From positions 1 to 44,242 of the forward strand of contig JAHDFK010000013.1 in NCBI GenBank assembly GCA_020628175.1: a stretch of DNA of 44,242 bases, in the 5' to 3' direction. The stretch's first letter is position 1; each line of letters starts with the position of its first letter. The notes below the pieces were generated by a model. That model made no database searches and was not told where the DNA came from. It saw only the letters and a list, made by a program, of their open reading frames with translations. This DNA is from Wenyingzhuangia sp. (GTDB lineage Bacteria > Bacteroidota > Bacteroidia > Flavobacteriales > Flavobacteriaceae). This document shows positions 30,625-39,661 of this stretch, piece by piece. Made by a program: the position numbers and the translations under genes.

Positions 30625-32769
30625 TTAGTAACGAGACGCTCTAAAATCATCTATTTTAACATCTGTTTTTAAACTTGTAAATAAGTTTCTTGATACAGCT
30701 GATTTTAATTGTGTCGCTGCTGTCTTAACATCTGTTTTAGCATCTTTGGCATCTGGCTTTGTAACTGTTTTTGTTACCAATGCAAACACACCTTTTTTAC
30801 CTACAATTTTGTTATTTAAAACTCCTTGTTTGCTTACAGAGGCAACACTTACAACCGCTGGTTCTATACCTGCCCCTGGAATTGTTGGTGCTGATAAAGA
30901 TACGTTTGTAAACGTCTGTACTTTTGCGTTGTTTGCCTTTGCTATTTCTTCTAAGTTAGCTCCAGTCATTTTAGCATTTAACACTGCTGCCTTTTTTTCT
31001 TGCACTAAAATAGGTTCTACTTTACTAAATGCAGTAGTTGCAGACATCAATCCTTTTGCTTGTTTGTTTGTTAAAGAAGCAACTGCATATCCCTTTCCGT
31101 CAATATCAAAACGCTTGGTATCGTTCAAGCTTGTATCTTCGTTAAAAGCCCACTTTACAGCACCTCTGTTGTTTCCTAAACTTCCAACATACGTATCTAA
31201 TTCTTTTAACCCATTAACAGGAGATACAATGTAGTTTTTTTCTTTTGCTAAAGTTTCGAAGTCTCCTCCTTTTCTTAATGCATTTGCAAATGTTTCTGCC
31301 TCTTCAAATATTTTATTTTCAGTTTCTTCAGATGCTTCTATTTTTCTTGAAATTGTAGCTAATTTATAAGCATCATTAAAATCTTTTTGATTTTCGATTT
31401 TAATCACATGCAAACCAAAACTAGTTTTTACAATACCGATATCTCCTTTTTTGTTTTCAAAACAGTAATCTCTAAATTCTGGAACCATTGCTCTATAAGC
31501 AAACCAACCTAAATCTCCTTTTTTAGCTGCAGAACCTGTGTCTGAAGAGAAGTTTTCTGCCAATTGACCGAATTTTCTAGACGATTTTTTAACAACACTT
31601 AAAATACTATCTGCTAACTTTTCTGCTTGCGCCAATGTTCTTGTAGTATTAGGCTTTGCACTACGAGACCCTACATAATTTATTAATATATGACTTGCTT
31701 TTACAGAGTCTGGCATTTTTTTAACTGCCACTACTTTAGATACTTTGTAGTACTTAGAAAATTTATAAGGGCCTACAACAGATCCTGCTTCTCCGTTTTT
31801 AATTTCTTCTTTTACTACAGTTGGTAATTGCCCTTCTGTTTGGAAATCTTTATTTACAGGTAAGTCTGTACCTACTTCGTTTGCGTATAGATAAGCATCT
31901 TCAACATTTTTTAATCCTTTAATTAATTCTGTTGATTTAGATATTTTGTTATACTCTTCTTTATCGTTAATTAAAGTAGCCAATTCTTGTTGGATCGCTT
32001 CTTCGTCTTGCTTAGAAGCTTTAAAATCAAATTTCACAACTTTTAAATCTCTTGTTGCTTCTGTTTGAAATTGATTTTTGTGATCAGAAATATAATCTTC
32101 AACCTCATCTTTGGTCACTTTTACATCAGCATTCGGAACTTTAGAATACGGTACATACACATAATCAGCAGTTACTTTTGTATTGTTTAATACGTAGTCT
32201 GCTGCTGCTTCTGTTTCAGAAACTCCAACTCCTGTTTTAATTAAGTTATTGTATGCTTGTGTTAACAAGTTTTTCTTAACTGCTTTTTCGTAACTAATCC
32301 AAGCTTGTAAACGCGCTTTTCCTTCTGCCGTATTATCTTCTTCTAAGTCGGCAACATAGGCTTTTAATTTATCTTCGCTAAAGTTTCCTTTTGCGTCTTT
32401 AAATTGAGGCGATGATTTAATTTCGTTTCCAGATATAATTGCGTCCCAAATTTCTGCTTCACCAACAACAACACCTGCCTCTTCTAATTTAGATTCGTAT
32501 ATTTTTTCGCTAACCAATTGGTTCCATACCATATTTTCTACAGCCAAACCTCTTGTATTTCTTCCTGCTTGCGCTTTTCTATTTTCTACACGTGTAGCAA
32601 ATTCTTTGTATGATACTTCTTTACCATTTACAACCCCGATAGTATCTGAATTTTTATTGGTAAAAAATTCAATAATGTCCTTAGGACTAACTACGAAAGA
32701 AAACATCGCTAAACCAATAACGATGATTAAAAATCCTGAGCGATCTCTGATTTTTGATAATATTGCCAT
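30625..32769 (-). CDS. ppiD: PpiD-like periplasmic peptidyl-prolyl isomerase
   Basis: 714 residues with a single N-terminal transmembrane anchor (about 11-29, GFLIIVIGLAMFSFVV). A SurA/PpiD chaperone-like N-domain follows (VVNGKEVSYKEFATRVENRK...MVWNQLVSEKIYE). A parvulin domain lies around residues 360-460 (VKASHILINYV...GDLGWFAYRAMVPEF...KTSFGLHVIKI), then further chaperone-like parts. It helps fold proteins leaving the Sec channel and outer-membrane proteins. The N-terminus opens MAILSKIRDRSGFLI, typical of the Bacteroidota member. It follows the CNNM gene by 88 bp, with a 14-bp palindrome (32810-32823) between. Confidence 0.93.
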   Translation of the reverse strand: MAILSKIRDRSGFLIIVIGLAMFSFVVSPKDIIEFFTNKNSDTIGVVNGKEVSYKEFATRVENRKAQAGRNTRGLAVENMVWNQLVSEKIYESKLEEAGVVVGEAEIWDAIISGNEIKSSPQFKDAKGNFSEDKLKAYVADLEEDNTAEGKARLQAWISYEKAVKKNLLTQAYNNLIKTGVGVSETEAAADYVLNNTKVTADYVYVPYSKVPNADVKVTKDEVEDYISDHKNQFQTEATRDLKVVKFDFKASKQDEEAIQQELATLINDKEEYNKISKSTELIKGLKNVEDAYLYANEVGTDLPVNKDFQTEGQLPTVVKEEIKNGEAGSVVGPYKFSKYYKVSKVVAVKKMPDSVKASHILINYVGSRSAKPNTTRTLAQAEKLADSILSVVKKSSRKFGQLAENFSSDTGSAAKKGDLGWFAYRAMVPEFRDYCFENKKGDIGIVKTSFGLHVIKIENQKDFNDAYKLATISRKIEASEETENKIFEEAETFANALRKGGDFETLAKEKNYIVSPVNGLKELDTYVGSLGNNRGAVKWAFNEDTSLNDTKRFDIDGKGYAVASLTNKQAKGLMSATTAFSKVEPILVQEKKAAVLNAKMTGANLEEIAKANNAKVQTFTNVSLSAPTIPGAGIEPAVVSVASVSKQGVLNNKIVGKKGVFALVTKTVTKPDAKDAKTDVKTAATQLKSAVSRNLFTSLKTDVKIDDFRASRY

Positions 32770-32809
32770 TTTTTATCTGTAATTTTTTTTGATTGTCTGC
32801 TAAAATACA

Positions 32810-32823
32810 ATTTCAATTGAAAT
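32810..32823. repeat. 14-bp perfect palindrome upstream of ppiD
   Basis: ATTTCAATTGAAAT lies 40 bases before the ppiD ATG, just ahead of a TATTTTAG that could be a weak -7 box. It may be an operator or chance in AT-rich DNA. Confidence 0.3.
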
Positions 32824-32857
32824 CAAGAAATAATAAACTCTTTATTTTACTAAAAAG

Positions 32858-34123
32858 TTATTCTACTTCGTATTTAGTTTTGATGTAAACTTCTTCAATG
32901 CGCGTATTAGATACTCCTGCTATTTTAATATAGATATCATTCATAACAAATTCTTCCCCAAGCTCGGGTATATCCTCTATGTTTTCTATAATAAATCCTC
33001 CTAAGGTTTCATAAGCTTCAGACTTGGGAATACCTACTCCATAGGTTTCATTTAAATAATCTACCTCTAACCTTGCAGAAAATTGATATTCATTTTCAGA
33101 TAGTTGTTTCTCTTTTAATGCTATTTTATCGTGTTCATCTTCTATCTCTCCAAACAACTCTTCTACGATATCTTCTACAGTAATTACTCCTGATGTCCCT
33201 CCATATTCATCAATTACAACAGCAATACTTTTGCGTTTCTTAATCAATGTATTTAACACTTCATTAATCATCATAGATTCTGGAATGTATTCTACAGGTA
33301 AAATAGCCGATTTTATGTTTTTGGGTTTTTTAAACATATCAAAAGCATGTACATAACCTACAATATCATCTAAAGAGGTTTTGTATATTAAAATTTTTGA
33401 AAAACCTGTATCTATAAAACGCTGGTTTAATTGTATTACTTGCTCATGTATTTCCATGGCTTCAATATCTGTTCTAGGCACCATAATTTCGCGAGCCTTT
33501 ACAGAATTAAAACTTAATGCATTTTGAAAAATTTGAATTTCAGAATCAATCTCTTCATCTTCCTTTTTTCCAATTTCAATTTGCTTATCAATATAATTTC
33601 CTAATTCTTCTTTGCTAAATTCATCTCCCTCATTTCCTTCGTTAGCTCCAAAAAAAAGTTTTAACAATGTATTGGTAATACTTTCTATTAAACCCGAAAT
33701 AAAATAGAATAAAAAGAAAAATATATACGCTGGTAAAGCAAAAAAGCGCAACACTTCGTTTGCATATACTCTAAATATTGCTTTGGGTAAAAACTCGGCA
33801 GTTATTAAAATTACAATGGTAGAAATTAGTGTTTGAATTAACAACATCGTAAACTCGTTAAACATAGGAGGAAGTAACGTTATTAATTTTTCTCCCATGT
33901 AATAACTATACACTACCAAAGCAATATTATTACCTACCAACATGGTGGTAATAAATTTCGATGATTTTTCGGTTAATTTTGTTAAAAGTCTAGAGGTTAA
34001 ACCTTCTTTCTTTTTTTCTAGAGCAACTTGCAATTTATCTGAAGATACAAACGCAATTTCTAAGCCCGAAAAAAAAGCTGAAAATAAAATAGAAATAATA
34101 ATGATAAGTAATTCAGCGTCCAT
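32858..34123 (-). CDS. CNNM/CBS (CorC-HlyC) hemolysin-family transporter
   Basis: 421 residues: an N-terminal CNNM/DUF21 membrane domain with about four hydrophobic segments (IIIISILFSAFFSGLEIAFVS; FITTMLVGNNIALVVYSYYMG; EFLPKAIFRVYA), then a CBS pair (AREIMVPRTDIEAM...; IPESMMINEVLNTLIKKRKSIAVVIDEYGG...IVEELFGEI) and a C-terminal CorC/HlyC domain (YQFSARLEVDYLNETYGVGIP...YETLGGFII). Relatives export Mg2+ or Co2+. In the gliding-motility literature the flavobacterial GldE belongs to this family, but nothing here proves that identity. It starts 8 bp after the small membrane protein gene. Confidence 0.92.
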   Translation of the reverse strand: MDAELLIIIISILFSAFFSGLEIAFVSSDKLQVALEKKKEGLTSRLLTKLTEKSSKFITTMLVGNNIALVVYSYYMGEKLITLLPPMFNEFTMLLIQTLISTIVILITAEFLPKAIFRVYANEVLRFFALPAYIFFFLFYFISGLIESITNTLLKLFFGANEGNEGDEFSKEELGNYIDKQIEIGKKEDEEIDSEIQIFQNALSFNSVKAREIMVPRTDIEAMEIHEQVIQLNQRFIDTGFSKILIYKTSLDDIVGYVHAFDMFKKPKNIKSAILPVEYIPESMMINEVLNTLIKKRKSIAVVIDEYGGTSGVITVEDIVEELFGEIEDEHDKIALKEKQLSENEYQFSARLEVDYLNETYGVGIPKSEAYETLGGFIIENIEDIPELGEEFVMNDIYIKIAGVSNTRIEEVYIKTKYEVE

Positions 34124-34131
34124 ACAACTTA

Positions 34132-34311
34132 TTATTTCATTTTGTTCTTAAACCTCAACTTAAAGAAAAACATAAAGAAAGCCAATACAGCCATTAAACC
34201 AGATACAATAGCTTTATTTTTATCTACATTAAAGTTTAAGAAAACTTCTACTGTAAAAACAATTCCTACAACTAAGTAAGCCCATGCAATAATTTTTGCG
34301 AAATTTTTCAT
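34132..34311 (-). CDS. Two-TM small membrane protein
   Basis: 59 residues: MKNFAKIIAWAYLVVGIVF, TVEVFLNFNVDKNKAIVSG, then LMAVLAFFMFFFKLRFKNK and a final Met-Lys. Two hydrophobic helices (about 8-26 and 36-50) flank a short charged loop, and the end is basic. No family name is known to me. It starts one base after the lptC stop and ends 8 bp before the CNNM gene, so it is part of the lptC operon. The same place is often filled by a similar short gene in flavobacteria, as I recall. Confidence 0.8.
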   Translation of the reverse strand: MKNFAKIIAWAYLVVGIVFTVEVFLNFNVDKNKAIVSGLMAVLAFFMFFFKLRFKNKMK

Positions 34312-34312
34312 T

Positions 34313-34882
34313 TTATTCGTTATTAGAGTCGATAATAAAATTACCGTTTGTGTTATTTAATATCCAATTTTCTAAATGATGGTCTGATTCGAAACCTACA
34401 CCGTGTACCGTATCTTTTTCTGTAAAAAGTGTAAAAGGTGTTTTGGTAAAAAAGTACCCTTCTCTTTGATCCCAGTACATTTGATCTGCATGTAAAGTAA
34501 CCTTATTGGTATGATTTACAATAACAACATTTCCTATGATTTCTGAAAATGATGTTGTAGAAAAACTAATGGCATACTTACCTGTAACAGTTACAGAATC
34601 TCTCGTATCTTTATTAATTGTAACAATTTTAATCCCTTCTGGAAATTCTGAATAAGGGTTTAATTTTCTATTCGTAAAATCTAATAATTTTGGAGCAATC
34701 AATCTACTTGTTATTCTACCCGAATCTTTATACATATGATTGATACTTTCTGCAACCCCAATAGGTAAATTCTGATCTGCTAAAAAGTCATTAATTTCTT
34801 TTGATGAATTGGTACAACTGCAGAACAGTAATACTATTACAACAATAAAAACAGAGTTTGAATGTATTAGTTTTTTAACCAA
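34313..34882 (-). CDS. lptC: LPS export protein LptC (lipoprotein-like)
   Basis: 189 residues. The N-terminus is a hydrophobic anchor that ends in a lipobox-like LLFCSC (Cys 22-23), then a periplasmic beta-jellyroll (PKLLDFTNRKLNPYSEFPEGIKIVTI...DSVTVTGKYAISF...NVVIVNHTNKVTLHADQMYWDQ...FTEKDTVHGVGFESD), with the YSEFPEGI and GxGFESD patterns of LptC. It accepts lipopolysaccharide from LptB2FG and passes it to LptA. The only start before the signal peptide is TTG at 34880-34882, about 27 bases after the expected transcription start of its TATATTTG promoter. Confidence 0.9.
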   Translation of the reverse strand: MVKKLIHSNSVFIVVIVLLFCSCTNSSKEINDFLADQNLPIGVAESINHMYKDSGRITSRLIAPKLLDFTNRKLNPYSEFPEGIKIVTINKDTRDSVTVTGKYAISFSTTSFSEIIGNVVIVNHTNKVTLHADQMYWDQREGYFFTKTPFTLFTEKDTVHGVGFESDHHLENWILNNTNGNFIIDSNNE

Positions 34883-34914
34883 CGAACGTTAACTTTTATA
34901 AATTACGATATATG

Positions 34915-34922
34915 CAAATATA
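34915..34922 (-). promoter_or_regulatory. lptC promoter, -7 element
   Basis: TATATTTG on the minus strand, immediately after the T-run of the mscS terminator and 32 bases before the TTG start. Confidence 0.55.
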
Positions 34923-34960
34923 AAAAAGACCGTTTAAGAAATACTAAAAACGGTCTTTTT
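34923..34960 (-). terminator. mscS terminator
   Basis: A 13-bp stem, AAAAAGACCGTTT (34923-34935) with AAACGGTCTTTTT (34948-34960), and a 12-base loop; on the minus strand a T-run closes it. It merges directly with the lptC -7 box. Confidence 0.88.
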
Positions 34961-34979
34961 AAAAAATTAAATTAAAAAT

Positions 34980-35810
34980 CTATTTTGTCATCGTAACAAC
35001 TCGCTGCGGTAAAGGTGCTTCGTAGCCTGCTTCTCCTAATGCTTCAACAATTGCTTGGCGTGTATCCCAATATACATCCCAATAATTGTTACAGTCTACA
35101 TAAGGTAAAGCCAATAACTCAACTCCGTTAATACCTAAGTTATTTACAGCAACTCTTGGCTTTTGCCCTTCCGTTTGTAATACATTGCTATCGCTGTTTA
35201 GTACTTGTAACACAATTTCTTTTGCTTTTTTAATATCAGCTCCATATCTAATTGCAAAAGGCATATCTACTCTTAAACTACCTAATTGTGTTAAATTTGT
35301 AATGTTGTTTGCTGTAATAGAACCGTTTGGAATAATTTCTGTTTCGTTTTGAAACGTTTCAATAATCGTTACAAACACCGAAATTTCTTTTACAAAACCA
35401 AACGCTCCATTTGTTTTAATTAAATCTCCTACCTTAAAAGGTTTAAATATCAACAACATAATTCCAGAAGCTAAATGCCCTAGCGTACCATTAAATGCTG
35501 CACCTATTGCAATACCTACACCTGCTACTAAAGCCGCAAAAGAAGCTGTTGGTACTCCCACAATTCCTGCAATAGATATAATTAACAATGCTTTTAGTGT
35601 AAAGGCTATTAATGTTATTAAAAACGGTCGTAAAGTCTGGTCTACTCGTTTAGATTCAAAAGCTTTAGATACCGCTTTCATAATCATTCTAATAATCCAT
35701 AAACCAATAATTAAAGCTGCTAAAGCTCCTAATAGTTTTAATCCCCAATCTCCTACACCACTTGCTATTGATGTGTAAAAACCTGATAATGAATCTGTAA
35801 TTGTTTCCAT
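34980..35810 (-). CDS. mscS: Small mechanosensitive channel MscS
   Basis: 276 residues. It opens METITDSLSGFYTS, has two outer membrane helices, then the pore helix with the Gly/Ala pattern ALVAGVGIAIGAAFNGTLGHLASGIMLL. The beta-domain (FKVGDLIKTNGAFGFVKEISVFVTII...IIPNGSITANNITN) and a C-terminal alpha/beta part follow. It releases solutes on hypo-osmotic shock. An in-frame ATG at 35885 would add 25 mostly hydrophobic residues; the 35810 start gives the usual family length and is preferred. A near -7 box (TATATTTA) lies in between. Confidence 0.93.
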   Translation of the reverse strand: METITDSLSGFYTSIASGVGDWGLKLLGALAALIIGLWIIRMIMKAVSKAFESKRVDQTLRPFLITLIAFTLKALLIISIAGIVGVPTASFAALVAGVGIAIGAAFNGTLGHLASGIMLLIFKPFKVGDLIKTNGAFGFVKEISVFVTIIETFQNETEIIPNGSITANNITNLTQLGSLRVDMPFAIRYGADIKKAKEIVLQVLNSDSNVLQTEGQKPRVAVNNLGINGVELLALPYVDCNNYWDVYWDTRQAIVEALGEAGYEAPLPQRVVTMTK

Positions 35811-35914
35811 AATTATAATTTTAGTTACAGCTACTAAATATAATAAAAAAAAAGATTTAATAACATATGTTACTAAATCTTTCATTTGTAATACTTTTTG
35901 AAAAACACAAAAAA

Positions 35915-36574
35915 TTAACTCTTTTTCATATCTATTAAAATAGAAAACGTTTTGTTGATATCATCTTCTTTTACAACAATGGTTATTTCGTGCGTGGTAG
36001 ATATAATTTCTTGCACAGGTATATCTGCCCAAGCTAATTGTTTTAAAATAAAATAATAAATACCCGACTGTTCTGAATTAGATTTCGGCAACTTAATGGT
36101 TATCGACGCTAAATCTTGCGAAGATGACAATAAGTGTTCTGATTTAAATATTTCAGTTACCTTGTTGTGTAATTTTTTACTGGTAATGATATTTGTTTCA
36201 AAAATACCTTGTGAATTTGTAAAAAAGTAATCTTTATCGTTTCCAAATTCTTTAATCAATTCGGCTACACAACTCAACAATGTCGATGTATTTTTAAAGG
36301 TAAAGTTGCTCAAGTCCGATCGTACAATAAAATCGCCTAGCGTTAAGGTAATCTTTTTTATATTTTTTCTAATTTTTAGAATGCTCGAAGGAGATAATCT
36401 GTTTATGGCCATCATAATAGCACCAGACTTTACTTCTTTATTCAAATCCTTTTCTACATCTGGCTGAATAACTCTTGCCAAAGAAGAAACGTTGATCAAT
36501 TTATCATTTAAAGCCTCTTCTAAAAAAGGTGTTTTTCTAATAATTCCTTCTACGGATTCTTGTATGGTTTTCAT
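35915..36574 (-). CDS. ACT-domain-like protein next to lysC
   Basis: 219 residues. The C-terminal 70 (LASITIKLPKSNSEQSGIYYFILKQLAWADIPVQEIISTTHEITIVVKEDD) have the beta-alpha-beta pattern of the ACT domain found in aspartokinases. The N-terminal half is helical (EEALNDKLINVSSLARVIQPDVEK) with a winged-helix feel. I do not know its family name. It is divergent from lysC with 148 bp between, so a role in sensing an amino acid and acting on lysC is an attractive but unproven idea. No signal or membrane helix. Confidence 0.65.
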   Translation of the reverse strand: MKTIQESVEGIIRKTPFLEEALNDKLINVSSLARVIQPDVEKDLNKEVKSGAIMMAINRLSPSSILKIRKNIKKITLTLGDFIVRSDLSNFTFKNTSTLLSCVAELIKEFGNDKDYFFTNSQGIFETNIITSKKLHNKVTEIFKSEHLLSSSQDLASITIKLPKSNSEQSGIYYFILKQLAWADIPVQEIISTTHEITIVVKEDDINKTFSILIDMKKS

Positions 36575-36722
36575 ACCTGTTCAAATTTTAACAATTCGTA
36601 TCAAGATGTAAAGATATTATTATTTTTTTGTACAAATAACACATTTGTAGAACCTTTGCACTTTTGTTACAAATTCGTGAAATCTGTGATAAAAAAAATA
36701 AATTGAACTAGAAACAATATTT

Positions 36723-38039
36723 ATGAAAGTATTAAAATTTGGAGGAACTTCTGTTGGAAGCCCAAAAAGTATAAAAGAAGTTGCAAACATTGTTAGAAAT
36801 GTAGCTGGAAAAAAGACCGTTGTTTTATCTGCAATGTCTGGAACAACTAATGCACTACACGAAGTTGCCGATTTAATTATTGGTGGTAAAGAAGATGAGG
36901 CTAACGAATTTATTAACAACCTAATTGGTAAGTATGTTGATGTTGTTAACGAATTATTAACTGACAAAAACCACCAAGAAAAGGCCATTGAATTGGTTTC
37001 AAATCGTTTTGAATTTATTAGAGAGCATATTGGTTTAGAATTGTCTGCTGCTCAGATAGAAAAAAATATTGTAGCACAAGGAGAAGTTTTGTCTACAAAC
37101 TTGTTTAATTTTCATTTAACAGAAATTGGTGCAAATGCAACTCTAGTGTCTGCGTTTGACTTTATGGCTATTGATGAAGCTAACGAACCTGTAATTTCTA
37201 AAATTACAGAAGAGTATGGTAAAATTATAGCTGCTAATCCTGATACTGAAATATTTGTAACACAAGGTTACATTTGTAATAGCCATACGGGTAAAATAGA
37301 CAACTTAAAAAGAGGGGGATCTGACTACTCTGCTTCTTTAATAGGTGCTGCTATTGTTGCCGAAGAAATACAAATTTGGACAGATATTGATGGAATGCAC
37401 AACAACGATCCTCGTTTTGTGGAAAACACTTTTTCTTTAAAAGAAATTTCGTTTGACGAAGCTGCTGAGTTAGCTTATTTTGGAGCTAAAATATTACATC
37501 CACAATCTGTAATTCCTGCTCGCAAGGCAAACGTACCTGTTTTATTAAAAAACACTTTCGAGCCAGATGCTCCTGGTACTATTATTAAAAACTGTGACGT
37601 ACCTAACGGTGTTAGAGCCATTGCTGCTAAAGATGGTATTACGGCTATAAAAATTAAGTCGTTTAGAATGTTAATGGCTTATGGTTTCTTAAAAGGAATT
37701 TTTGAAGTATTTGAAAAGTACAAAACATCTATAGATATGATTACTACTTCAGAAGTAGCTGTATCTTTAACTATTGATGATACAACGCACTTAGACAAAA
37801 TTACTGCTGAGCTTAAAGAAATTGGTTCTGTAGAAGTAGATACCGATTTAAGTATTGTATGTTTGGCTGGAGATTTTTCTGAGCAAAGAACTGGTTCTAG
37901 TACTGCTATTTTTAACAGTTTGTCTAACATTCCTATTCGTATGATTTCTTACGGAGGATCTGATTACAACGTATCTTTATTAATCAATACAGAAAATAAA
38001 AAAGAAGCTTTAGTAGCTTTAAATAACGGTGTATTTTAG
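36723..38039 (+). CDS. lysC: Aspartate kinase
   Basis: 438 residues. Catalyses ATP-dependent phosphorylation of aspartate, the first step to Lys, Met, Thr and diaminopimelate (needed for peptidoglycan). The kinase domain has VLKFGGTSVGSPKSI at the start, VLSAMSGTTN, FVTQGYICN, NLKRGGSDYSA and IWTDIDGMHNNDPR. C-terminal ACT domains (about 300-438) carry ITAIKIKSFRM...GFLKGIFEVFEKY and SIVCLAGDFSEQRTGSSTAIFNSL...IRMISYGGSDYNVSLLI for feedback control. The length matches the monofunctional enzyme; there is no homoserine dehydrogenase part. No other lysine gene is adjacent. Confidence 0.97.
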   Translation: MKVLKFGGTSVGSPKSIKEVANIVRNVAGKKTVVLSAMSGTTNALHEVADLIIGGKEDEANEFINNLIGKYVDVVNELLTDKNHQEKAIELVSNRFEFIREHIGLELSAAQIEKNIVAQGEVLSTNLFNFHLTEIGANATLVSAFDFMAIDEANEPVISKITEEYGKIIAANPDTEIFVTQGYICNSHTGKIDNLKRGGSDYSASLIGAAIVAEEIQIWTDIDGMHNNDPRFVENTFSLKEISFDEAAELAYFGAKILHPQSVIPARKANVPVLLKNTFEPDAPGTIIKNCDVPNGVRAIAAKDGITAIKIKSFRMLMAYGFLKGIFEVFEKYKTSIDMITTSEVAVSLTIDDTTHLDKITAELKEIGSVEVDTDLSIVCLAGDFSEQRTGSSTAIFNSLSNIPIRMISYGGSDYNVSLLINTENKKEALVALNNGVF

Positions 38040-38086
38040 CCAACAATAATTTGTAATTAATGTGAGGTTATAAGTAAAAAATATGC

Positions 38087-38094
38087 TATTTTTG
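38087..38094 (+). promoter_or_regulatory. Promoter -7 element of the 53-residue gene
   Basis: TATTTTTG matches TAnnTTTG and lies 36 bases before the ATG. Confidence 0.55.
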
Positions 38095-38130
38095 CAATTA
38101 TAAATTCACGAACAAAAGATTTAATATAAA

Positions 38131-38292
38131 ATGGATATTTCACAATTCTCAGGATTTTTAGCATTTTTATTTGTATTTACAGCAGGTTTCTGGTTGTTAA
38201 TTTTCTTATTAACATTTGTAGTACCTTACTGGATTACAGGAACTGTAATCGAAAATATTCAATTAAAATTAGCCGCTAAAAAGAAGAAATAA
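38131..38292 (+). CDS. 53-residue membrane protein, unknown
   Basis: The protein reads MDISQFSGFLAFLFVFTAG, FWLLIFLLTFVVPYWITG, then TVIENIQLKLAAKKKK. One or two hydrophobic segments cover about 8-37; the Trp-Pro-rich turn and the Lys-rich end suggest an inside C-terminus. The gene has its own promoter and terminator, so it is likely a real monocistronic gene. No family name is known to me. Confidence 0.75.
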   Translation: MDISQFSGFLAFLFVFTAGFWLLIFLLTFVVPYWITGTVIENIQLKLAAKKKK

Positions 38293-38315
38293 CCTTCTAT
38301 GTACATACAAAAAAG

Positions 38316-38341
38316 GCCAAGTATAAAAATTTATACTTGGC
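38316..38341. terminator. Terminator after the 53-residue gene
   Basis: GCCAAGTATAAA (38316-38327) pairs with TTTATACTTGGC (38330-38341). AAAA precedes and TTTTTT follows, so it may also close the leftward operon that ends at 38430. Confidence 0.88.
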
Positions 38342-38429
38342 TTTTTTATTTTATACAACAAAATGTAACTTTTCTTAAAGATTTCTACAATCTAGTTACA
38401 CTATAGTTAACACTATACATCTTAGTAGC

Positions 38430-38894
38430 TTAACAACATCCAGATCCTGGAGCGCAACTATTTTGTGACGCATTTGAAATACGAATTTTTGGTTTTTGAG
38501 CAGGTATCCCACAAGCATCTTCTGCTAAGCAGGCTGTTAATGTACTTGTTAACACAAAAGTATTATTCTGAAACTCTAAACCGTATTTACCAATGGTATC
38601 TCCTTGGTATTCTACTTCTATTTCTAAGTCGCCAATATATAGTTTGGTTTGCGAAAGCTCTACAATACTCATCAATTTTTCTGGATGTAATCTGTGGTCA
38701 TAATCGTCTGATTTCCATAACTGAAAATTCACAACCTCTTCTTTTCTTTCAACACCTCCACAGTCTATAAAATGTTTGGTTATTTTACCTACTTCGGTTA
38801 CATGAAAATGTGCTGGTACTAAATCGCCATTTGGCAATTGAAATGACAAACTTGTTAATTGAGATAACTGATTTTTAAAAGCTGATAATTTCAT
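38430..38894 (-). CDS. DUF6428-family protein
   Basis: 154 residues matching the Bacteroidota DUF6428 family: FQLPNGDLVPAHFHVTEVGKITKHFIDCGG, VVNFQLWKSDDYDHRLHPEKL, LEIEVEYQGDTIGKYGLEF, TACLAEDACGIP, and the Cys-rich end NSCAPGSGCC. Family members are often encoded in arsenic-resistance operons, and the His/Cys motifs suggest metal or metalloid binding. Here it sits at the end of a six-gene unit with no ars genes. It starts 5 bp after the cyclophilin stop. Confidence 0.85.
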   Translation of the reverse strand: MKLSAFKNQLSQLTSLSFQLPNGDLVPAHFHVTEVGKITKHFIDCGGVERKEEVVNFQLWKSDDYDHRLHPEKLMSIVELSQTKLYIGDLEIEVEYQGDTIGKYGLEFQNNTFVLTSTLTACLAEDACGIPAQKPKIRISNASQNSCAPGSGCC

Positions 38895-38899
38895 TCTAT

Positions 38900-39661
38900 C
38901 TATTTTAATATTTCAAATTCTATATTTACATCCAATTCAGGCCATTCTGAATCTCCATCTAACTTTACAGATGCTATTTTATCTATTATATCAAAGCCTT
39001 TGGTTACTTGTCCAAACACAGTGTGTTCTCCATCTAAATGTGAGCAATCTACATTGGTTTGCGTAATAAAAAACTCAAAAGGGTTTGATTCTTTAGTTGG
39101 GTTATTTTCCCAACTTCGCGTTGCAGATAAAGCTCCTCTTTTGTGTTTTGCAGCATTACGAAACTCCGCAGGAATTCTGTATTGATTTAACTGAATACGA
39201 TACCTATCTACAATTGGTTTTTCTGACCATCCTCCTTGAATAATAAAATCTTTTACAATTCTATGAAAACACGTTTTATTATAATACCCATTTTTAATTA
39301 AATAAATAAAACTCGCTCTATGTAAAGGGGTTTCCTTATATAATGTTATATGTATGTTTCCTAATCTTGTTTTTAACAACAATTTTGTTTCTGGATTTTT
39401 TCGTCCATATGCTTTAAAGAAACTTTTAACATTTTTCTTATTGATGATTTCTTTAATTAACAATTGCTTTTCAGGAACTCTGATCGATTTTTCTGGTGCG
39501 TCTTCTTTTATTTTTACTGTTTTTACAACCTGTTTTTCTACAATATTTTGTTTTTTAGGCTGTGGTTTTTCTTGTTTAGAAGTACAACCTACACAACAAA
39601 TTAAAAGCAATCCTAAAAAAGGGAGCAACAGCTTTATTTTCTTACTCAATAATTCCTGCAT
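38900..39661 (-). CDS. Cyclophilin-type peptidyl-prolyl isomerase lipoprotein
   Basis: 253 residues: a lipoprotein signal with a lipobox-like LLICCVGC near residue 20-26, a charged linker rich in Lys/Glu (about 30-75), then a cyclophilin domain (about 92-253: TRLGNIHITLYKETPLHRASFIYLIKNGYY, FHRIVKDFIIQGG, FFITQTNVDCSHLDGEHTVFGQV). It catalyses proline isomerisation in the periplasm or outer membrane. The catalytic-site Arg (FHR) and the Phe-x-Gln region are kept. The start overlaps the ppx gene end by 20 bp; a later start would remove part of the signal peptide. Confidence 0.92.
   Translation of the reverse strand: MQELLSKKIKLLLPFLGLLLICCVGCTSKQEKPQPKKQNIVEKQVVKTVKIKEDAPEKSIRVPEKQLLIKEIINKKNVKSFFKAYGRKNPETKLLLKTRLGNIHITLYKETPLHRASFIYLIKNGYYNKTCFHRIVKDFIIQGGWSEKPIVDRYRIQLNQYRIPAEFRNAAKHKRGALSATRSWENNPTKESNPFEFFITQTNVDCSHLDGEHTVFGQVTKGFDIIDKIASVKLDGDSEWPELDVNIEFEILK

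Noticed and set aside
30746..31234. Plus-strand open frame opposite ppiD
   Set aside because: It lies wholly inside a well-supported gene and shows no family motif; a shadow of ppiD codons.
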